Shown: positions 1 to 8,058 of the stretch, piece after piece
How the letters are laid out: each line of letters begins with the position of its first letter
Position numbering within the stretch: the stretch's first letter is position 1
Assembly: GCF_003610355.1 (NCBI RefSeq)
Contig: NZ_RAPY01000001.1
Coordinates: forward strand, 558,001 to 622,000
Length of the DNA: 64,000 bases
Direction: 5' to 3'
DNA from: Sphingobacterium detergens
GTDB lineage: Bacteria > Bacteroidota > Bacteroidia > Sphingobacteriales > Sphingobacteriaceae
The notes under the pieces: generated by a model
Databases searched by the model: none
What the model saw: only the letters and a program-made list of their open reading frames with translations
What the model was told of the DNA's origin: nothing
Translations under genes and position numbers: made by a program

Positions 1-180
1 GGTAAACAGACCAAAAAAGTAGTTTACCAAAATATAGGATTGGCATTTGTGGTCAAGGGGGTGGTTTTGATCCTTGGCGCCGGAGGATTGGCAACGATGT
101 GGGAAGCGGTCTTTGCGGATGTGGGTGTTTCTCTTATCGCTATACTGAACGCCATCCGGATCCAGAAGATGAAGTTCTAA
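1..180 (+). CDS. Heavy-metal P1B-type ATPase, C-terminal fragment
   Basis: The first 60 codons of the window are open to a TAA at 178-180 and begin before position 1, so only the last 59 residues are seen. They read GKQTKKVVYQNIGLAF, then a hydrophobic helix (VVKGVVLILGAGGLATMW) and end ADVGVSLIAILNAIRIQKMKF. This is the final transmembrane pair of Zn/Cd/Pb-exporting P1B ATPases (ZntA/CadA type), where the motif D-x-G-x-S-L-x-x-x-x-N follows the last loop. The catalytic domains lie outside the window. Family assignment is from this short tail only; a copper-type ATPase is less likely because its last helix carries M-x-x-S-S instead of D-x-G. Confidence 0.8.
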   Translation, partial: GKQTKKVVYQNIGLAFVVKGVVLILGAGGLATMWEAVFADVGVSLIAILNAIRIQKMKF

Positions 181-269
181 ATCAATTTTCATTTATGATG
201 TGCTTACCCTTCAAGTTGAAATATTGGAAGGGTAGGTCTTCTATTGTCCAATTTTTAATTCTCCATTAC

Positions 270-1061
270 ATGAATATAGTCCAATTTATATCGACCCTAT
301 TTATCCTATGGTTTGTATTTCTAATGTTCCCTATATTGTTGAGCGCTCAGGATAGTCTTGCACTTAAAACAAGTAGTGGAATGCAATTTTCCGCTGTTGA
401 TAACCACGATTTCCAGTTGCGGAAGTTTGTCGTTCCAACAGCGCTTATAGCCTATGGTGCGAGCAGCTTTGCCATCCCGAAAATGAAGAAATGGGACTTA
501 CAGACCCGGAATGAAGTGCTGCATAAGAATCCGGCAAGGACAACAATAGACAATTATACCCAATATTTCCCTGCAGCGATGGTGTACGGTCTCAATGCAT
601 TTAATGTTGAAGGACTTCACAATTTTAAGGACCGCACGCTTATTTATCTTACTTCGCAGCTGATTTCAGGGGCGATTGTGTTTCCTGCCAAACAGTTTAT
701 AGCTGAAGAGCGTCCCGATGGATCCAATAAGAAATCCTTTCCTTCAGGCCATGCGGCGACCGCATTTGCGACAGCCCATTTTATGTATAAAGAATATCGT
801 GATAAAAATGTATGGCTCGGTCTTGCAGGATATCCTTTTGCGGCATTTACTGGTATATATCGAGTGATCAATAATAGACACTGGGTGAGCGATATCGTTG
901 CAGGCGCGGGAATAGGTATCGCCTCCACTGAGCTAGCCTATTGGTTGTACCCAAAGATGACAGCTTTATTTAAAGGGGGAGAACAGCGACCAGGGCAATC
1001 TGCATTTATACCCTATATAGGACATAATAGGTTTGGAATAAATGCTGTAAGATCATTTTAA
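270..1061 (+). CDS. PAP2-family phosphatase, secreted or membrane-bound
   Basis: Predicted lipid or polyprenyl phosphate phosphatase of the PAP2 superfamily, 263 residues. The three signature motifs are complete: K141-x6-R148-P149, P158-S-G-H161, and R198-x5-H204-x3-D208 (the two histidines are the nucleophile and the acid/base in this family). The start at 270 is chosen because it opens with a signal sequence (MNIVQFISTLFILWFVF...LLSAQ); the frame stays open to 99 but that part overlaps the metal ATPase end and is hydrophilic. It lies 89 bases downstream of the ATPase stop. Substrate is unknown; roles in undecaprenyl or phosphatidate recycling are typical for the family. Confidence 0.88.
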   Translation: MNIVQFISTLFILWFVFLMFPILLSAQDSLALKTSSGMQFSAVDNHDFQLRKFVVPTALIAYGASSFAIPKMKKWDLQTRNEVLHKNPARTTIDNYTQYFPAAMVYGLNAFNVEGLHNFKDRTLIYLTSQLISGAIVFPAKQFIAEERPDGSNKKSFPSGHAATAFATAHFMYKEYRDKNVWLGLAGYPFAAFTGIYRVINNRHWVSDIVAGAGIGIASTELAYWLYPKMTALFKGGEQRPGQSAFIPYIGHNRFGINAVRSF

Positions 1062-1512
1062 TAAACTTTTTAAACACTAATTTCTTGTAAAATAGCAAAC
1101 CCAATGATTCGGGTATCTTATAGGATTTGGTCGAGCCTGCGTATAGCTTTCGTCTTACCTGCTTCGTATTGCGTCCACTATGCATCCGACATGAGTCCAT
1201 GGTGAGTCCGAGTTAAACACGGTATAACAGTGGTATGAAGATGTACTCATTATGGTCTTATGTCGACTGAGGGGCGAAGAAGGGCATATTCTGTCCCAAA
1301 TCAGGTCCGAACTTAAATCGAATAAAGAATAAGATACGGATATCGTTCCGGAAAGCTAAAAGTATAGTATGTTAATCAATTAAAATGTATAATATATAAA
1401 TACAATCGTATAAATATTAAATACGTTAAAATTGAAATATTCAACTTTATCCATATATAAGTATAGATTTTGTATATTTTCCAAAGATTGCTGAATTGAA
1501 AAGAGCTGACAT
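1062..1512. other. Intergenic region with an 11-base periodic repeat
   Basis: 450 bases without a convincing gene. Positions 1130-1330 are richer in G and C than the flanks and hold four imperfect 11-base units in tandem at 1171-1214, each beginning G(C/A)(G/A)TCC. The part from about 1375 to 1500 is very AT-rich. No promoter or terminator is clear. Confidence 0.6.
1171..1214. repeat. Four imperfect 11-base tandem units
   Basis: Units are GCGTCCACTAT (1171-1181), GCATCCGACAT (1182-1192), GAGTCCATGGT (1193-1203) and GAGTCCGAGTT (1204-1214). All share G-x-x-TCC at the same phase, so the period is close to one helical turn. Function unknown. Confidence 0.6.
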
Positions 1513-1806
1513 TTATTTTGCCACGAGTTTTTCATAGAGTGGCCAGAGTTCCGCAAGGTCATCATCTGATTGTGCTTCTGGATAGTGTTCATCATGGAGA
1601 TTGCGGATTTCGACACCCTGTCCCTGGTCATTTACCACAACAGCGGCCCGAAGTTCGTCGGTTCCATCATAATAAATGCCCACACCAACAAGCTCGCCAT
1701 TGAGAATAATTTCACTGACGATATACTTTCTTGCAGCCTTACCTTTGTGGGTGTTATGACCGCTAGAAATCGTGTTTCCTTTGTTATAATGTCTTTCCAT
1801 ATGCAT
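1513..1806 (-). CDS. Small conserved-looking hypothetical protein
   Basis: 97 residues, or 95 if translation begins at the second ATG (1800, MERHYNKGN). I do not recognise a family. The N-terminus is basic and His/Gly/Asn-rich, the middle reads like a two- or three-stranded sheet (YIVSEIILNGELVGVGIYYDG, then LRAAVVVNDQG) and the C-terminus is acidic, ending in a helix (LAELWPLYEKLVAK). Composition and the absence of rare codons argue for a real protein, against the several overlapping shorter frames here. It is divergent from the dehydrogenase at 1934 with 127 bases between the starts. No signal peptide. Confidence 0.6.
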   Translation of the reverse strand: MHMERHYNKGNTISSGHNTHKGKAARKYIVSEIILNGELVGVGIYYDGTDELRAAVVVNDQGQGVEIRNLHDEHYPEAQSDDDLAELWPLYEKLVAK

Positions 1807-1918
1807 AGAACAGCGGAAATATCAATTTGTTGTTTCTTATAGCTTTTTTCTGCCTTCATGCGATCGAAAATAATTCAAAATAGTTCGAAATATTCCCTAA
1901 AAAAGGGGGCTCTTACCT

Positions 1919-1926
1919 TATATTTG
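1919..1926 (+). promoter_or_regulatory. Bacteroidota -7 element (TATATTTG)
   Basis: A perfect TAnnTTTG match ends only 7 bases before the ATG at 1934, so a transcript from it would have almost no leader. No good TTTG lies 19-20 bases upstream. Confidence 0.4.
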
Positions 1927-1933
1927 TAATACA

Positions 1934-2656
1934 ATGGAAAAGAAAACATATCTTATTTTTGGCATTAGTAAAGGATTGGGAAGGGCAATTACACTGCATC
2001 TGCCAGATCCGTCTGATGTTATATTTGGAGTGTCCAGAAGTGAACCCGATTATTTGGAGGACAACGCAAATGTGTGTTGGGTGCCGGCTGATCTATCCAA
2101 CCCTGTGGAGGCTGTTAACGCAATCAAAGACAGGATAAAAAATACGAAAATTGACTATTTCATCTATAATGTTGGCATTTGGGAGAATAACGCTTTTAGC
2201 GATGACTATGATTTTGCGTCTTCTCCGGTAGCGGAGATTAGCGGCCTGATCAATACCAACGTTACTTCATGTATTTTAAATATTCAATCAGCATTAGAAA
2301 ATTTGAAGCAGGCCGAAAATGCCAAAATTATTTTGATCGGTTCTACATGGGGGCTTGACAACCACAATGGAAGGGAAGTTGCGTTTTCAGCAACAAAATT
2401 TGCGCTTCGGGGCGTGGTTCATGCATTGAGAGAACAACTTCGACCTGATCAGATTGCAGTATCTATATTGAACCTTGGTTATCTGGCAACAGCGCCTGAT
2501 GAGGAGAATAATCTGGAAATGCCCACTCATGAAACAAATGACGATCTTATACCATTATCGGATGTCATTCAGGCGTTAAGATTTATTATCTCGACATCAA
2601 AAGCAAGTTGTGTGAAAGAGATTCATATGCCGGCAATGAATGACAGGAATGTATAA
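1934..2656 (+). CDS. SDR-family protein lacking the catalytic tyrosine
   Basis: Short-chain dehydrogenase/reductase fold, 240 residues, the usual length. The Rossmann glycine motif is G10-I-S-K-G14-L-G16, the helix-4 motif is N-V-G instead of N-N-A-G or N-A-G, and the active-site serine is S137. The catalytic Y-x-x-x-K is F151-S-A-T-K155: the codon at 2384-2386 is TTT, so the proton-donating tyrosine is a phenylalanine while the lysine stays. Either the enzyme uses another residue or it has become a cofactor-binding protein. Convergent with the SMR exporter at 2692. NAD or NADP preference cannot be told. Confidence 0.8.
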   Translation: MEKKTYLIFGISKGLGRAITLHLPDPSDVIFGVSRSEPDYLEDNANVCWVPADLSNPVEAVNAIKDRIKNTKIDYFIYNVGIWENNAFSDDYDFASSPVAEISGLINTNVTSCILNIQSALENLKQAENAKIILIGSTWGLDNHNGREVAFSATKFALRGVVHALREQLRPDQIAVSILNLGYLATAPDEENNLEMPTHETNDDLIPLSDVIQALRFIISTSKASCVKEIHMPAMNDRNV

Positions 2657-2691
2657 TGATCCGAATGCAGGAGATGTAGATCCCTGTTGTT

Positions 2692-3021
2692 TTAATGGCC
2701 AGTTACAAACTTTAATCCAAGAATAGAGGCGATTAGCGTACCGATAAAGAATAGACGCCAGAAGCTTACGGGATCTTTAAATACAAGGATTCCTATAATG
2801 ACTGTGCCGACAGCTCCGATGCCCGTCCATATTGCATAAGCGGTTCCTAAGGGAAGTCCTTGTACGGATTTGATCAATAACACCATACTGACAATAAGAC
2901 ATAATACGAAGATACCGTACCAGGTATAGATCGCATTGCCTGATACCTCTTTTGTTTTTCCCAGACTGTAAGTGTATCCTACCTCAAAGAGTCCGGCGAT
3001 GATTAAAATTACCCAATTCAT
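2692..3021 (-). CDS. Small multidrug resistance transporter, SugE/Gdx type
   Basis: 109 residues with four transmembrane helices, the normal size of SMR proteins, which work as antiparallel dimers and exchange protons for cations. The N-terminus W3-x-x-L-x-x-A-G-L-F-E13 holds the essential membrane glutamate (E13), and A-G-x-x-E fits the Gdx/SugE branch (guanidinium or quaternary ammonium export) better than the EmrE branch. It follows the AraC-type gene on the same strand (71 bases), with a 27-base perfect palindrome between them, and may be controlled there. No guanidine riboswitch is visible upstream. Substrate is inferred only from the subfamily. Confidence 0.85.
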   Translation of the reverse strand: MNWVILIIAGLFEVGYTYSLGKTKEVSGNAIYTWYGIFVLCLIVSMVLLIKSVQGLPLGTAYAIWTGIGAVGTVIIGILVFKDPVSFWRLFFIGTLIASILGLKFVTGH

Positions 3022-3057
3022 ATTTTATTATTTTATACAAAGATCAGTAATGATATC

Positions 3058-3084
3058 TTTTTAACATTTTACAAATGTTAAAAA
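3058..3084. promoter_or_regulatory. Palindrome upstream of the SMR exporter
   Basis: Two perfect 12-base arms, TTTTTAACATTT at 3058-3069 and AAATGTTAAAAA at 3073-3084, with a 3-base centre (TAC). It starts 37 bases before the SMR start codon. It is AT-rich and symmetrical, more like an operator than a terminator, although an AT-rich terminator for the upstream gene cannot be excluded. Confidence 0.5.
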
Positions 3085-3092
3085 ACAAGGGG

Positions 3093-3968
3093 CTAATCAT
3101 CGCGGAATTTTTTGGGGGAGAGGCCTGTGTTTCGCTTAAAATACCTGCAAAATAAACTTGTATTGCCAAATTCGAGTTCATTGCTGATTTCTTTAATGGA
3201 TCGACTAGAGGACTTCAACAGTGATTTTGCATGCATGATCACGACATGATCTATCCATTCGACAATGGATTTCCCCGTTCTGCGTTTTAATAATGTGGTG
3301 AGGTATTGTGCTGTGATGTGCAATTTTTCAGCATAAAATTTTGCGCTACGTTGTTGATTGGCATATTTCGAGATTAAAACATAGAAATTATCAATAATCT
3401 CATCTGTTCGATTTGTTGATTGGCTGCTGCTTTTTGGTAAGCCCGTATAGGCTTCGGATAGCATTGTGATCAGGGCAATGATCAAATATTGGAGTACCTC
3501 AGTTTTTTTTGAGCTTGGTCCTTTCTGATAATAGCGCTGAAGGAAATGAACGAATTCTTGTTGCAGGGTCTGTTCTTCTGTATTTAATCGGATAACGGGG
3601 CGCCAACGTATCTGATCATTTGTTATAAATTCGCGTAAAAGTGGAAATGTGCTAATAAAATCCAAGGAGATACCCACTGTGATCATTTCTGCGTTTTCAC
3701 TGGCCCATTGCGGGTCTATTGTTAATTGTGGGAGTATCACCACGGTATCATTGGCGTTGATTTCATGGGATAAAAAATGGATATTGGCCCGCATGCTACC
3801 TTTTAACATAAAGCTGATGACCAATCCTTCAAATTGATGTTTGTTGTCCACCAGTTCTTGTGAAAGCGCATTGGTCTGATGAAGAATAAAGATTCCTTTT
3901 GATTTTAGCTGTGTATCAATTGTATAGTGGTGATGAACCTGGTCTAATGTGTAAAATTGAGTCTTCAT
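3093..3968 (-). CDS. AraC-family transcriptional regulator
   Basis: 291 residues from the ATG at 3968 (MKTQFYTLDQVHHHYTID); the frame is open to 4061 but the extra N-terminus does not fit the family. An N-terminal sensor domain (about 1-170, cupin-like) precedes the double helix-turn-helix (about 195-291): AEKLHITAQYLTTLLKRRTG and IKEISNELEFGNTSLFCRYFKRNTGLSPKKFR, the second being the usual AraC signature. The gene is upstream of the SMR exporter on the same strand, so it could control it. Ligand unknown. Confidence 0.85.
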   Translation of the reverse strand: MKTQFYTLDQVHHHYTIDTQLKSKGIFILHQTNALSQELVDNKHQFEGLVISFMLKGSMRANIHFLSHEINANDTVVILPQLTIDPQWASENAEMITVGISLDFISTFPLLREFITNDQIRWRPVIRLNTEEQTLQQEFVHFLQRYYQKGPSSKKTEVLQYLIIALITMLSEAYTGLPKSSSQSTNRTDEIIDNFYVLISKYANQQRSAKFYAEKLHITAQYLTTLLKRRTGKSIVEWIDHVVIMHAKSLLKSSSRSIKEISNELEFGNTSLFCRYFKRNTGLSPKKFRDD

Positions 3969-4230
3969 GAGTTGACTAAAAATAAGGATTGACCAAAGAG
4001 GTATCCACTGCTTTGGACCACTCATTTTGTTCCAATGCTTGTTTGTTCCAAGCCAATTCATTGCGCTGTAAAAAATCTATTTCCTGTTTCTGCATGTTAT
4101 AGTTTATGATCAACGATAAATACTAATATTATAGTAAGGATAAATATAAGTAGTTTCGTAGAACCTGGCTTTAATTTTTATCGCAGGAAATAATTTTTAC
4201 CAAAACATTACCAATGCAGGACAAAAAATA

Positions 4231-5220
4231 TTATTTCATTGCAGATTTGTTGTATTTGTTGCGATAGGCCAAAGGAGAGAGGCCAGTAACTTTACGAAAT
4301 ATTTCCCTAAAGGCTTTTGAATCGGAATAGCCTACTTCATACATGACTTCGTTTACTGTTTTTCCAGAGATTTCCAGTTCTTTTTTTGCAGATTCAATTT
4401 TGACACGTTGTAGATATTCAATCGGTGTATTACCGGTCGCTTTTATAAATCGCCGGTCGAAGTTCCGTCGGCCTACGGTAAATCGTTCTGAAAGTTGTTG
4501 AATGGAAATCTTCTCAGCGAAATTATGCTCTATATACTCCTGCGCTTTGATGATCATCTCATCTCCATGCCTTTTTTGACCATTAAAGATAACGAAATCA
4601 GATTGTTGTTGCCGGTCAAGGTCAATCTGGAATATCTTGGAACAATAGATTGCTGTCGGCCGATCATAATACTTCTCAACCAGATAAATGAGCAAGTGTA
4701 AAAATGAATATCCACCACCATTGGTACAAATGCCTTCTTCATCTGTTATAATACTGTCAGTCTTCATGGTGATATTGGGAAATAACTGCTTGAAATTTGT
4801 TTCAGCACTCCAATGGATTGAACAGTTTTTCTTTTCCAACAGACCTGTAGAGGCGAGTATATAGGCTCCGGTACACATGCTGGCCACATTGGCACCATGG
4901 GTATATTGATTGCGTATCCAGTCAAGAAACGGGGTGTTTTGAGCATCCAATGCTGTAAAGTTCGGGGCGACGGCAGGAATTACGATTAGATCGGTCTTGA
5001 TGATGTCGGTAATTTCTTTCTGCGGCATCACCGCAAGTAAACCATTCAAGAAAACGGACTGCTTTGAAAGACCGACCAGTTCAATTTTAAACATCGTCTT
5101 ATCATGATTCTGATGGTAGTACCTATTGGCTTCAGTAAAGATATGATAGGTACCCACAATGCATGACAGTGTATTGGGGCCAGTCTGAACTTCGGGGACC
5201 AAAATTGTTAGGTGTTTCAT
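4231..5220 (-). CDS. GlxA-type regulator: DJ-1/PfpI domain plus AraC HTH
   Basis: 329 residues from the ATG at 5220 (MKHLTILVPEVQTGPN); a longer start at 5268 is possible but leaves the -7 element inside the gene. Residues 1-190 form a class I glutamine amidotransferase-like (DJ-1/PfpI) domain with the nucleophile-elbow motif A-S-M-C116-T-G-A-Y. Residues 225-329 are an AraC double HTH with the signature V-G-Y-S-D-S-K-A-F-R-E-I-F-R-K-V-T-G-L-S-P. Such proteins usually sense small metabolites without enzymatic turnover. Divergent from the SRPBCC gene at 5415, a likely target. Confidence 0.88.
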   Translation of the reverse strand: MKHLTILVPEVQTGPNTLSCIVGTYHIFTEANRYYHQNHDKTMFKIELVGLSKQSVFLNGLLAVMPQKEITDIIKTDLIVIPAVAPNFTALDAQNTPFLDWIRNQYTHGANVASMCTGAYILASTGLLEKKNCSIHWSAETNFKQLFPNITMKTDSIITDEEGICTNGGGYSFLHLLIYLVEKYYDRPTAIYCSKIFQIDLDRQQQSDFVIFNGQKRHGDEMIIKAQEYIEHNFAEKISIQQLSERFTVGRRNFDRRFIKATGNTPIEYLQRVKIESAKKELEISGKTVNEVMYEVGYSDSKAFREIFRKVTGLSPLAYRNKYNKSAMK

Positions 5221-5265
5221 CTTTCTTGGTTTAACATTGCTTAATCTAATTGCTGATCTATTACT

Positions 5266-5292
5266 CAAATATAAGAAAATGTGTTGTCCAAA
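5266..5292 (-). promoter_or_regulatory. Candidate promoter of the GlxA-type gene
   Basis: Reading leftwards: TTTG (5292-5289), 15 bases, then a perfect TATATTTG (5273-5266), ending about 45 bases before the ATG. The spacing is shorter than the 19-20 bases at the clearest promoters in this window. Confidence 0.4.
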
Positions 5293-5344
5293 TCAACCGC
5301 TCACAATGTCTATTTGGCACCCTGTTTTAGATTTAAAATGTCGA

Positions 5345-5352
5345 TATCTTTG
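5345..5352 (+). promoter_or_regulatory. -7 element before the SRPBCC gene
   Basis: TATCTTTG, a perfect TAnnTTTG, about 60 bases before the ATG at 5415. No TTTG at the right distance. Confidence 0.35.
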
Positions 5353-5414
5353 ATTTATATATGGTAGAGTTGATGATTAAGTGATTGAAAAATAAATACT
5401 AACAAAAAAAATAG

Positions 5415-6341
5415 ATGATGAAAAAACTGGATTTTACAACCGATATAATCGTTGAAGCGAAACCGCAGCAGGTATTTGATGCGATTATCAATGTTCGTGG
5501 CTGGTGGTCAGAGAACATTGAGGGAGCTACAGAGGCACTAGATGATGTATTTTCTTATCACTACCAGGATATACACCAGTGTAAGGTAAAGGTCGTTGAA
5601 ATACAGCACGACGTCAAAGTTGTATGGCAGGTGTTGGAGAACGATTTCAAATTTACGACCGATAAACAGGAATGGGTGGAGAGCTATGTAATCTTTGATA
5701 TTATTGATCTTGGCGGTAAGACGCAATTAAAATTTACGCATCAGGGGCTGGTACCTGATATGGAATGTTATGATGTCTGTCAGGCTGCCTGGACATATTA
5801 TATCCATGAAAGTCTGAAACAATTGATTCTAACAGGGCAGGGACTTGCTACGCCCAAAGAGAGCGTGCTGTCCCTGGCGGAAGTTAAAGAACAATTATTG
5901 GCGAAACAAAAGGGTAAAAGTATCTATCATAGATTGCTGATTAAAACCCCAGTTGAAAAAGTATATTGGGCAATCACGACTCAGGAAGGGTTGGCAGGCT
6001 GGTGGACACCCGATACCATTGCTGCACCTGCGGTAGGAAGCATCTTGCGGTTTGGCTTTGGCCCGGATTATTTCAAAAAGATGGAAGTCCTTGCGTTATA
6101 TCCCTATGCACTTGTCGCTTGGCAATGTAAGGAAGGCTTTGAGGAATGGATAGGCACAACACTGACATTTGAATTGATACCACATCAGCAAGGCTGTACA
6201 CTTTTATTCCATCACGATGGTTGGGACAATTATAGTGGGGAATTTGCTTCCTGTAGCTATGATTGGGCATTGTTCTTCAGGAGCCTGAAATTTTTGTGTG
6301 AAACAGGAAAAGGTTTTCCTTACCCTGAATTCAATAAGTAA
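5415..6341 (+). CDS. Tandem SRPBCC (AHSA1-like) protein
   Basis: 308 residues made of two START/AHSA1-like domains. Repeat 1 (about 5-150) begins TTDIIVEAKPQQVFDAIINV, repeat 2 (about 160-305) begins SIYHRLLIKTPVEKVYWAI and continues T-T-Q-E-G-L-A-G-W-W-T; the first copy has the matching R-G-W-W-S. W-W after the first helix is the usual mark of this family. SRPBCC proteins bind hydrophobic ligands in a deep pocket, with no set reaction. Most homologues have one domain, so this is a duplication and fusion. Two ATGs (5415, 5418) are adjacent. Divergent from the GlxA-type regulator. Confidence 0.8.
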   Translation: MMKKLDFTTDIIVEAKPQQVFDAIINVRGWWSENIEGATEALDDVFSYHYQDIHQCKVKVVEIQHDVKVVWQVLENDFKFTTDKQEWVESYVIFDIIDLGGKTQLKFTHQGLVPDMECYDVCQAAWTYYIHESLKQLILTGQGLATPKESVLSLAEVKEQLLAKQKGKSIYHRLLIKTPVEKVYWAITTQEGLAGWWTPDTIAAPAVGSILRFGFGPDYFKKMEVLALYPYALVAWQCKEGFEEWIGTTLTFELIPHQQGCTLLFHHDGWDNYSGEFASCSYDWALFFRSLKFLCETGKGFPYPEFNK

Positions 6342-6654
6342 GGCACAAACGCTTCACCTAGATTCAGATTGAGGGGGGAGTCAGTTTTCGCTCACCGTAT
6401 GAGCATTGATTTATTTAAGAAGGATTTGGAAAAATTTAATTTAGACGCTGATGCAAAAGCAGTCCCAATTATATCGTAATAATTGGGACTGTCATATTTA
6501 GCAGAAGACGGATTGTTCACGACGAGGTTTTTCGCTGACAGACATGTGCAAATAGAACCAGAAGTAGACAACAGAGCTGGTAAATACCGGATCGTTCCAC
6601 GGGCCGTCGGTGTTTCGACCAACGTCCAAACTAGGAAATCGAATAGTGCATCGC
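6342..6654. other. Intergenic region with possible gene remnant
   Basis: About 310 bases between the SRPBCC gene and the end of the DUF389 gene. On the + strand an ATG at 6399 opens 26 codons (MSIDLFKKDLEKFNLDADAK...), meets two stops in a row at 6477-6482, and the same frame then stays open for 59 more codons to 6662. The double stop lies beside a hairpin with perfect 13-base arms (6460-6472 and 6479-6491). This may be a broken small gene; I do not recognise it. Confidence 0.35.
6460..6491. repeat. 13-base perfect inverted repeat
   Basis: Arms CAGTCCCAATTAT (6460-6472) and ATAATTGGGACTG (6479-6491) with a 6-base loop. No T-run follows on either strand, so it is a poor terminator. Confidence 0.6.
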
Positions 6655-7950
6655 CTATTTGACCTTCCTGTCTATGATCTGGAGGCTGTCTTTTGGAAAA
6701 CGGTTTTTTAGCCAAAGACGCAATTTTAATTGTTGTCCTTCAGCTAAAGGATTTTTTGACGAATAAATAAAAGCAACAACATTCGCTAAACTATCTTTTT
6801 TTGCATAATACTGCTGCTGTCCTATGCTATAGGACTGTAGTTCTGGAAAAAGCACTGTTAGATCTTTATCTAATTGCGGGCTTGCTACCTGATATTTCGC
6901 AAGTTCATTGTTGAGCGCCCGTATGGTTAAATCTTTATCATTTACAGCAGCACTTCTTTTGTCGATTTCACTTAGGATTGTCGTTTTTAGATCGAGGCTA
7001 TCCTGTCGAATGACCAGATCAGTCTGCGCGATACCAAATGATTCCATGGATTTTTTCAAAGCAACGATTTCTTGGTCACTAAATTTCTTTGCTAAAAAGG
7101 CTAGTTCTAAACGTTTCGGTTTAGTGAGCAATTTTTCGTAGACGACCGTGTAACCTTTATCACTAAATTGTTGTTGAACGAATTGTTTAACCTTATTCGT
7201 GTATTTCTTCTCTTGTAGCAGATTATAGGCGAAGTATAAGCTTGGTATTACTAAGGCCAGAATAATCAGGGTGATGCTCTGACTTATTCTTTTTTCCCTT
7301 TTTGGATCAACATAATGTTTCTTAGGATATCTGAGGTATTTTACGATCGTAAATGTCGCTATACATATAAATACACAATTGATGATGTAGAGAAATAAAG
7401 CCCCAGCAAAATAACTTAGGTTTCCAATGGCCAGTCCATAGCCTGCTGTACAAAGTGGAGGCATCAGCGCCGTCGCAATGGCCACGCCTGGTATTGGATT
7501 CCCTTTGTCTACCCTAGTTATGGCGATAACACCCACCAATCCGCCAAAAAGTGCAATTAGTACATCATAGATATTGGGCGAGGTACGGGCGAGCAATTCC
7601 GATTGCGCCTCTTTAAATGGGCTCAGGAGAAAATAGCAGTATGATACAATCAGACTGATCAACGTTGCTATCAATAGATTCTTGATTGATTTCTTTAAGA
7701 GTTGAAAATCAAATGTACCCAGTGCAAAACCAGCACCCACAATCGGTCCCATTAGTGGGGAAATAAGCATAGCGCCAATGATTACCGCGGTTGAATTCAC
7801 ATTGAGGCCGACAGAGGCAATAACTATGGCACAGGCCAAAATCCATGCATTGGCACCGCGGAATGAAATATTGTTGATTACATTATCAAGAACGGCTTCT
7901 TTTCGTTCCTCTCCTGGATGTAAATCGAAAAATTGGAGTATCTTATTCAT
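6655..7950 (-). CDS. DUF389 integral membrane protein
   Basis: 431 residues. Residues 30-225 hold about six membrane helices with the DUF389 marks S-x-A-V-I-I-G-A-M-L-I-S-P-L-M-G-P and G-V-A-I-A-T-A-L-M-P-P-L; both are glycine/proline-rich breaks inside helices. After one more helix (about 232-250) comes a soluble C-terminal half (250-431) of mixed alpha/beta type that may be periplasmic. Function in the family is unknown; the fold suggests transport or channel activity. Divergent from the AraC/GyrI regulator (108 bases). The C-terminal codons overlap the possible remnant at 6399-6662 by 8 bases. Confidence 0.85.
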   Translation of the reverse strand: MNKILQFFDLHPGEERKEAVLDNVINNISFRGANAWILACAIVIASVGLNVNSTAVIIGAMLISPLMGPIVGAGFALGTFDFQLLKKSIKNLLIATLISLIVSYCYFLLSPFKEAQSELLARTSPNIYDVLIALFGGLVGVIAITRVDKGNPIPGVAIATALMPPLCTAGYGLAIGNLSYFAGALFLYIINCVFICIATFTIVKYLRYPKKHYVDPKREKRISQSITLIILALVIPSLYFAYNLLQEKKYTNKVKQFVQQQFSDKGYTVVYEKLLTKPKRLELAFLAKKFSDQEIVALKKSMESFGIAQTDLVIRQDSLDLKTTILSEIDKRSAAVNDKDLTIRALNNELAKYQVASPQLDKDLTVLFPELQSYSIGQQQYYAKKDSLANVVAFIYSSKNPLAEGQQLKLRLWLKNRFPKDSLQIIDRKVK

Positions 7951-8058
7951 AACAGATTGTTTTTCTCTATGCGAATATACATAAGAGAACTGATTGTTCT
8001 TAAATGAAAGAAGTTTACTAACTTAGAAAAGCCGAATAGGTAGCGTTACCATTACAAG

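Noticed and set aside
644..928. Antisense frame within the PAP2 gene
   Set aside because: The PAP2 motifs on the + strand explain the sequence; the antisense frame is a by-product of codon bias.
3022..3092. Guanidine riboswitch before the Gdx-like exporter
   Set aside because: The conserved guanidine-I or mini-ykkC cores are not present; the short space holds only an AT-rich palindrome.
6392..6715. 107-codon minus-strand frame
   Set aside because: It starts inside the DUF389 gene in another frame, and its product resembles no protein; the + frame here looks more coding-like.
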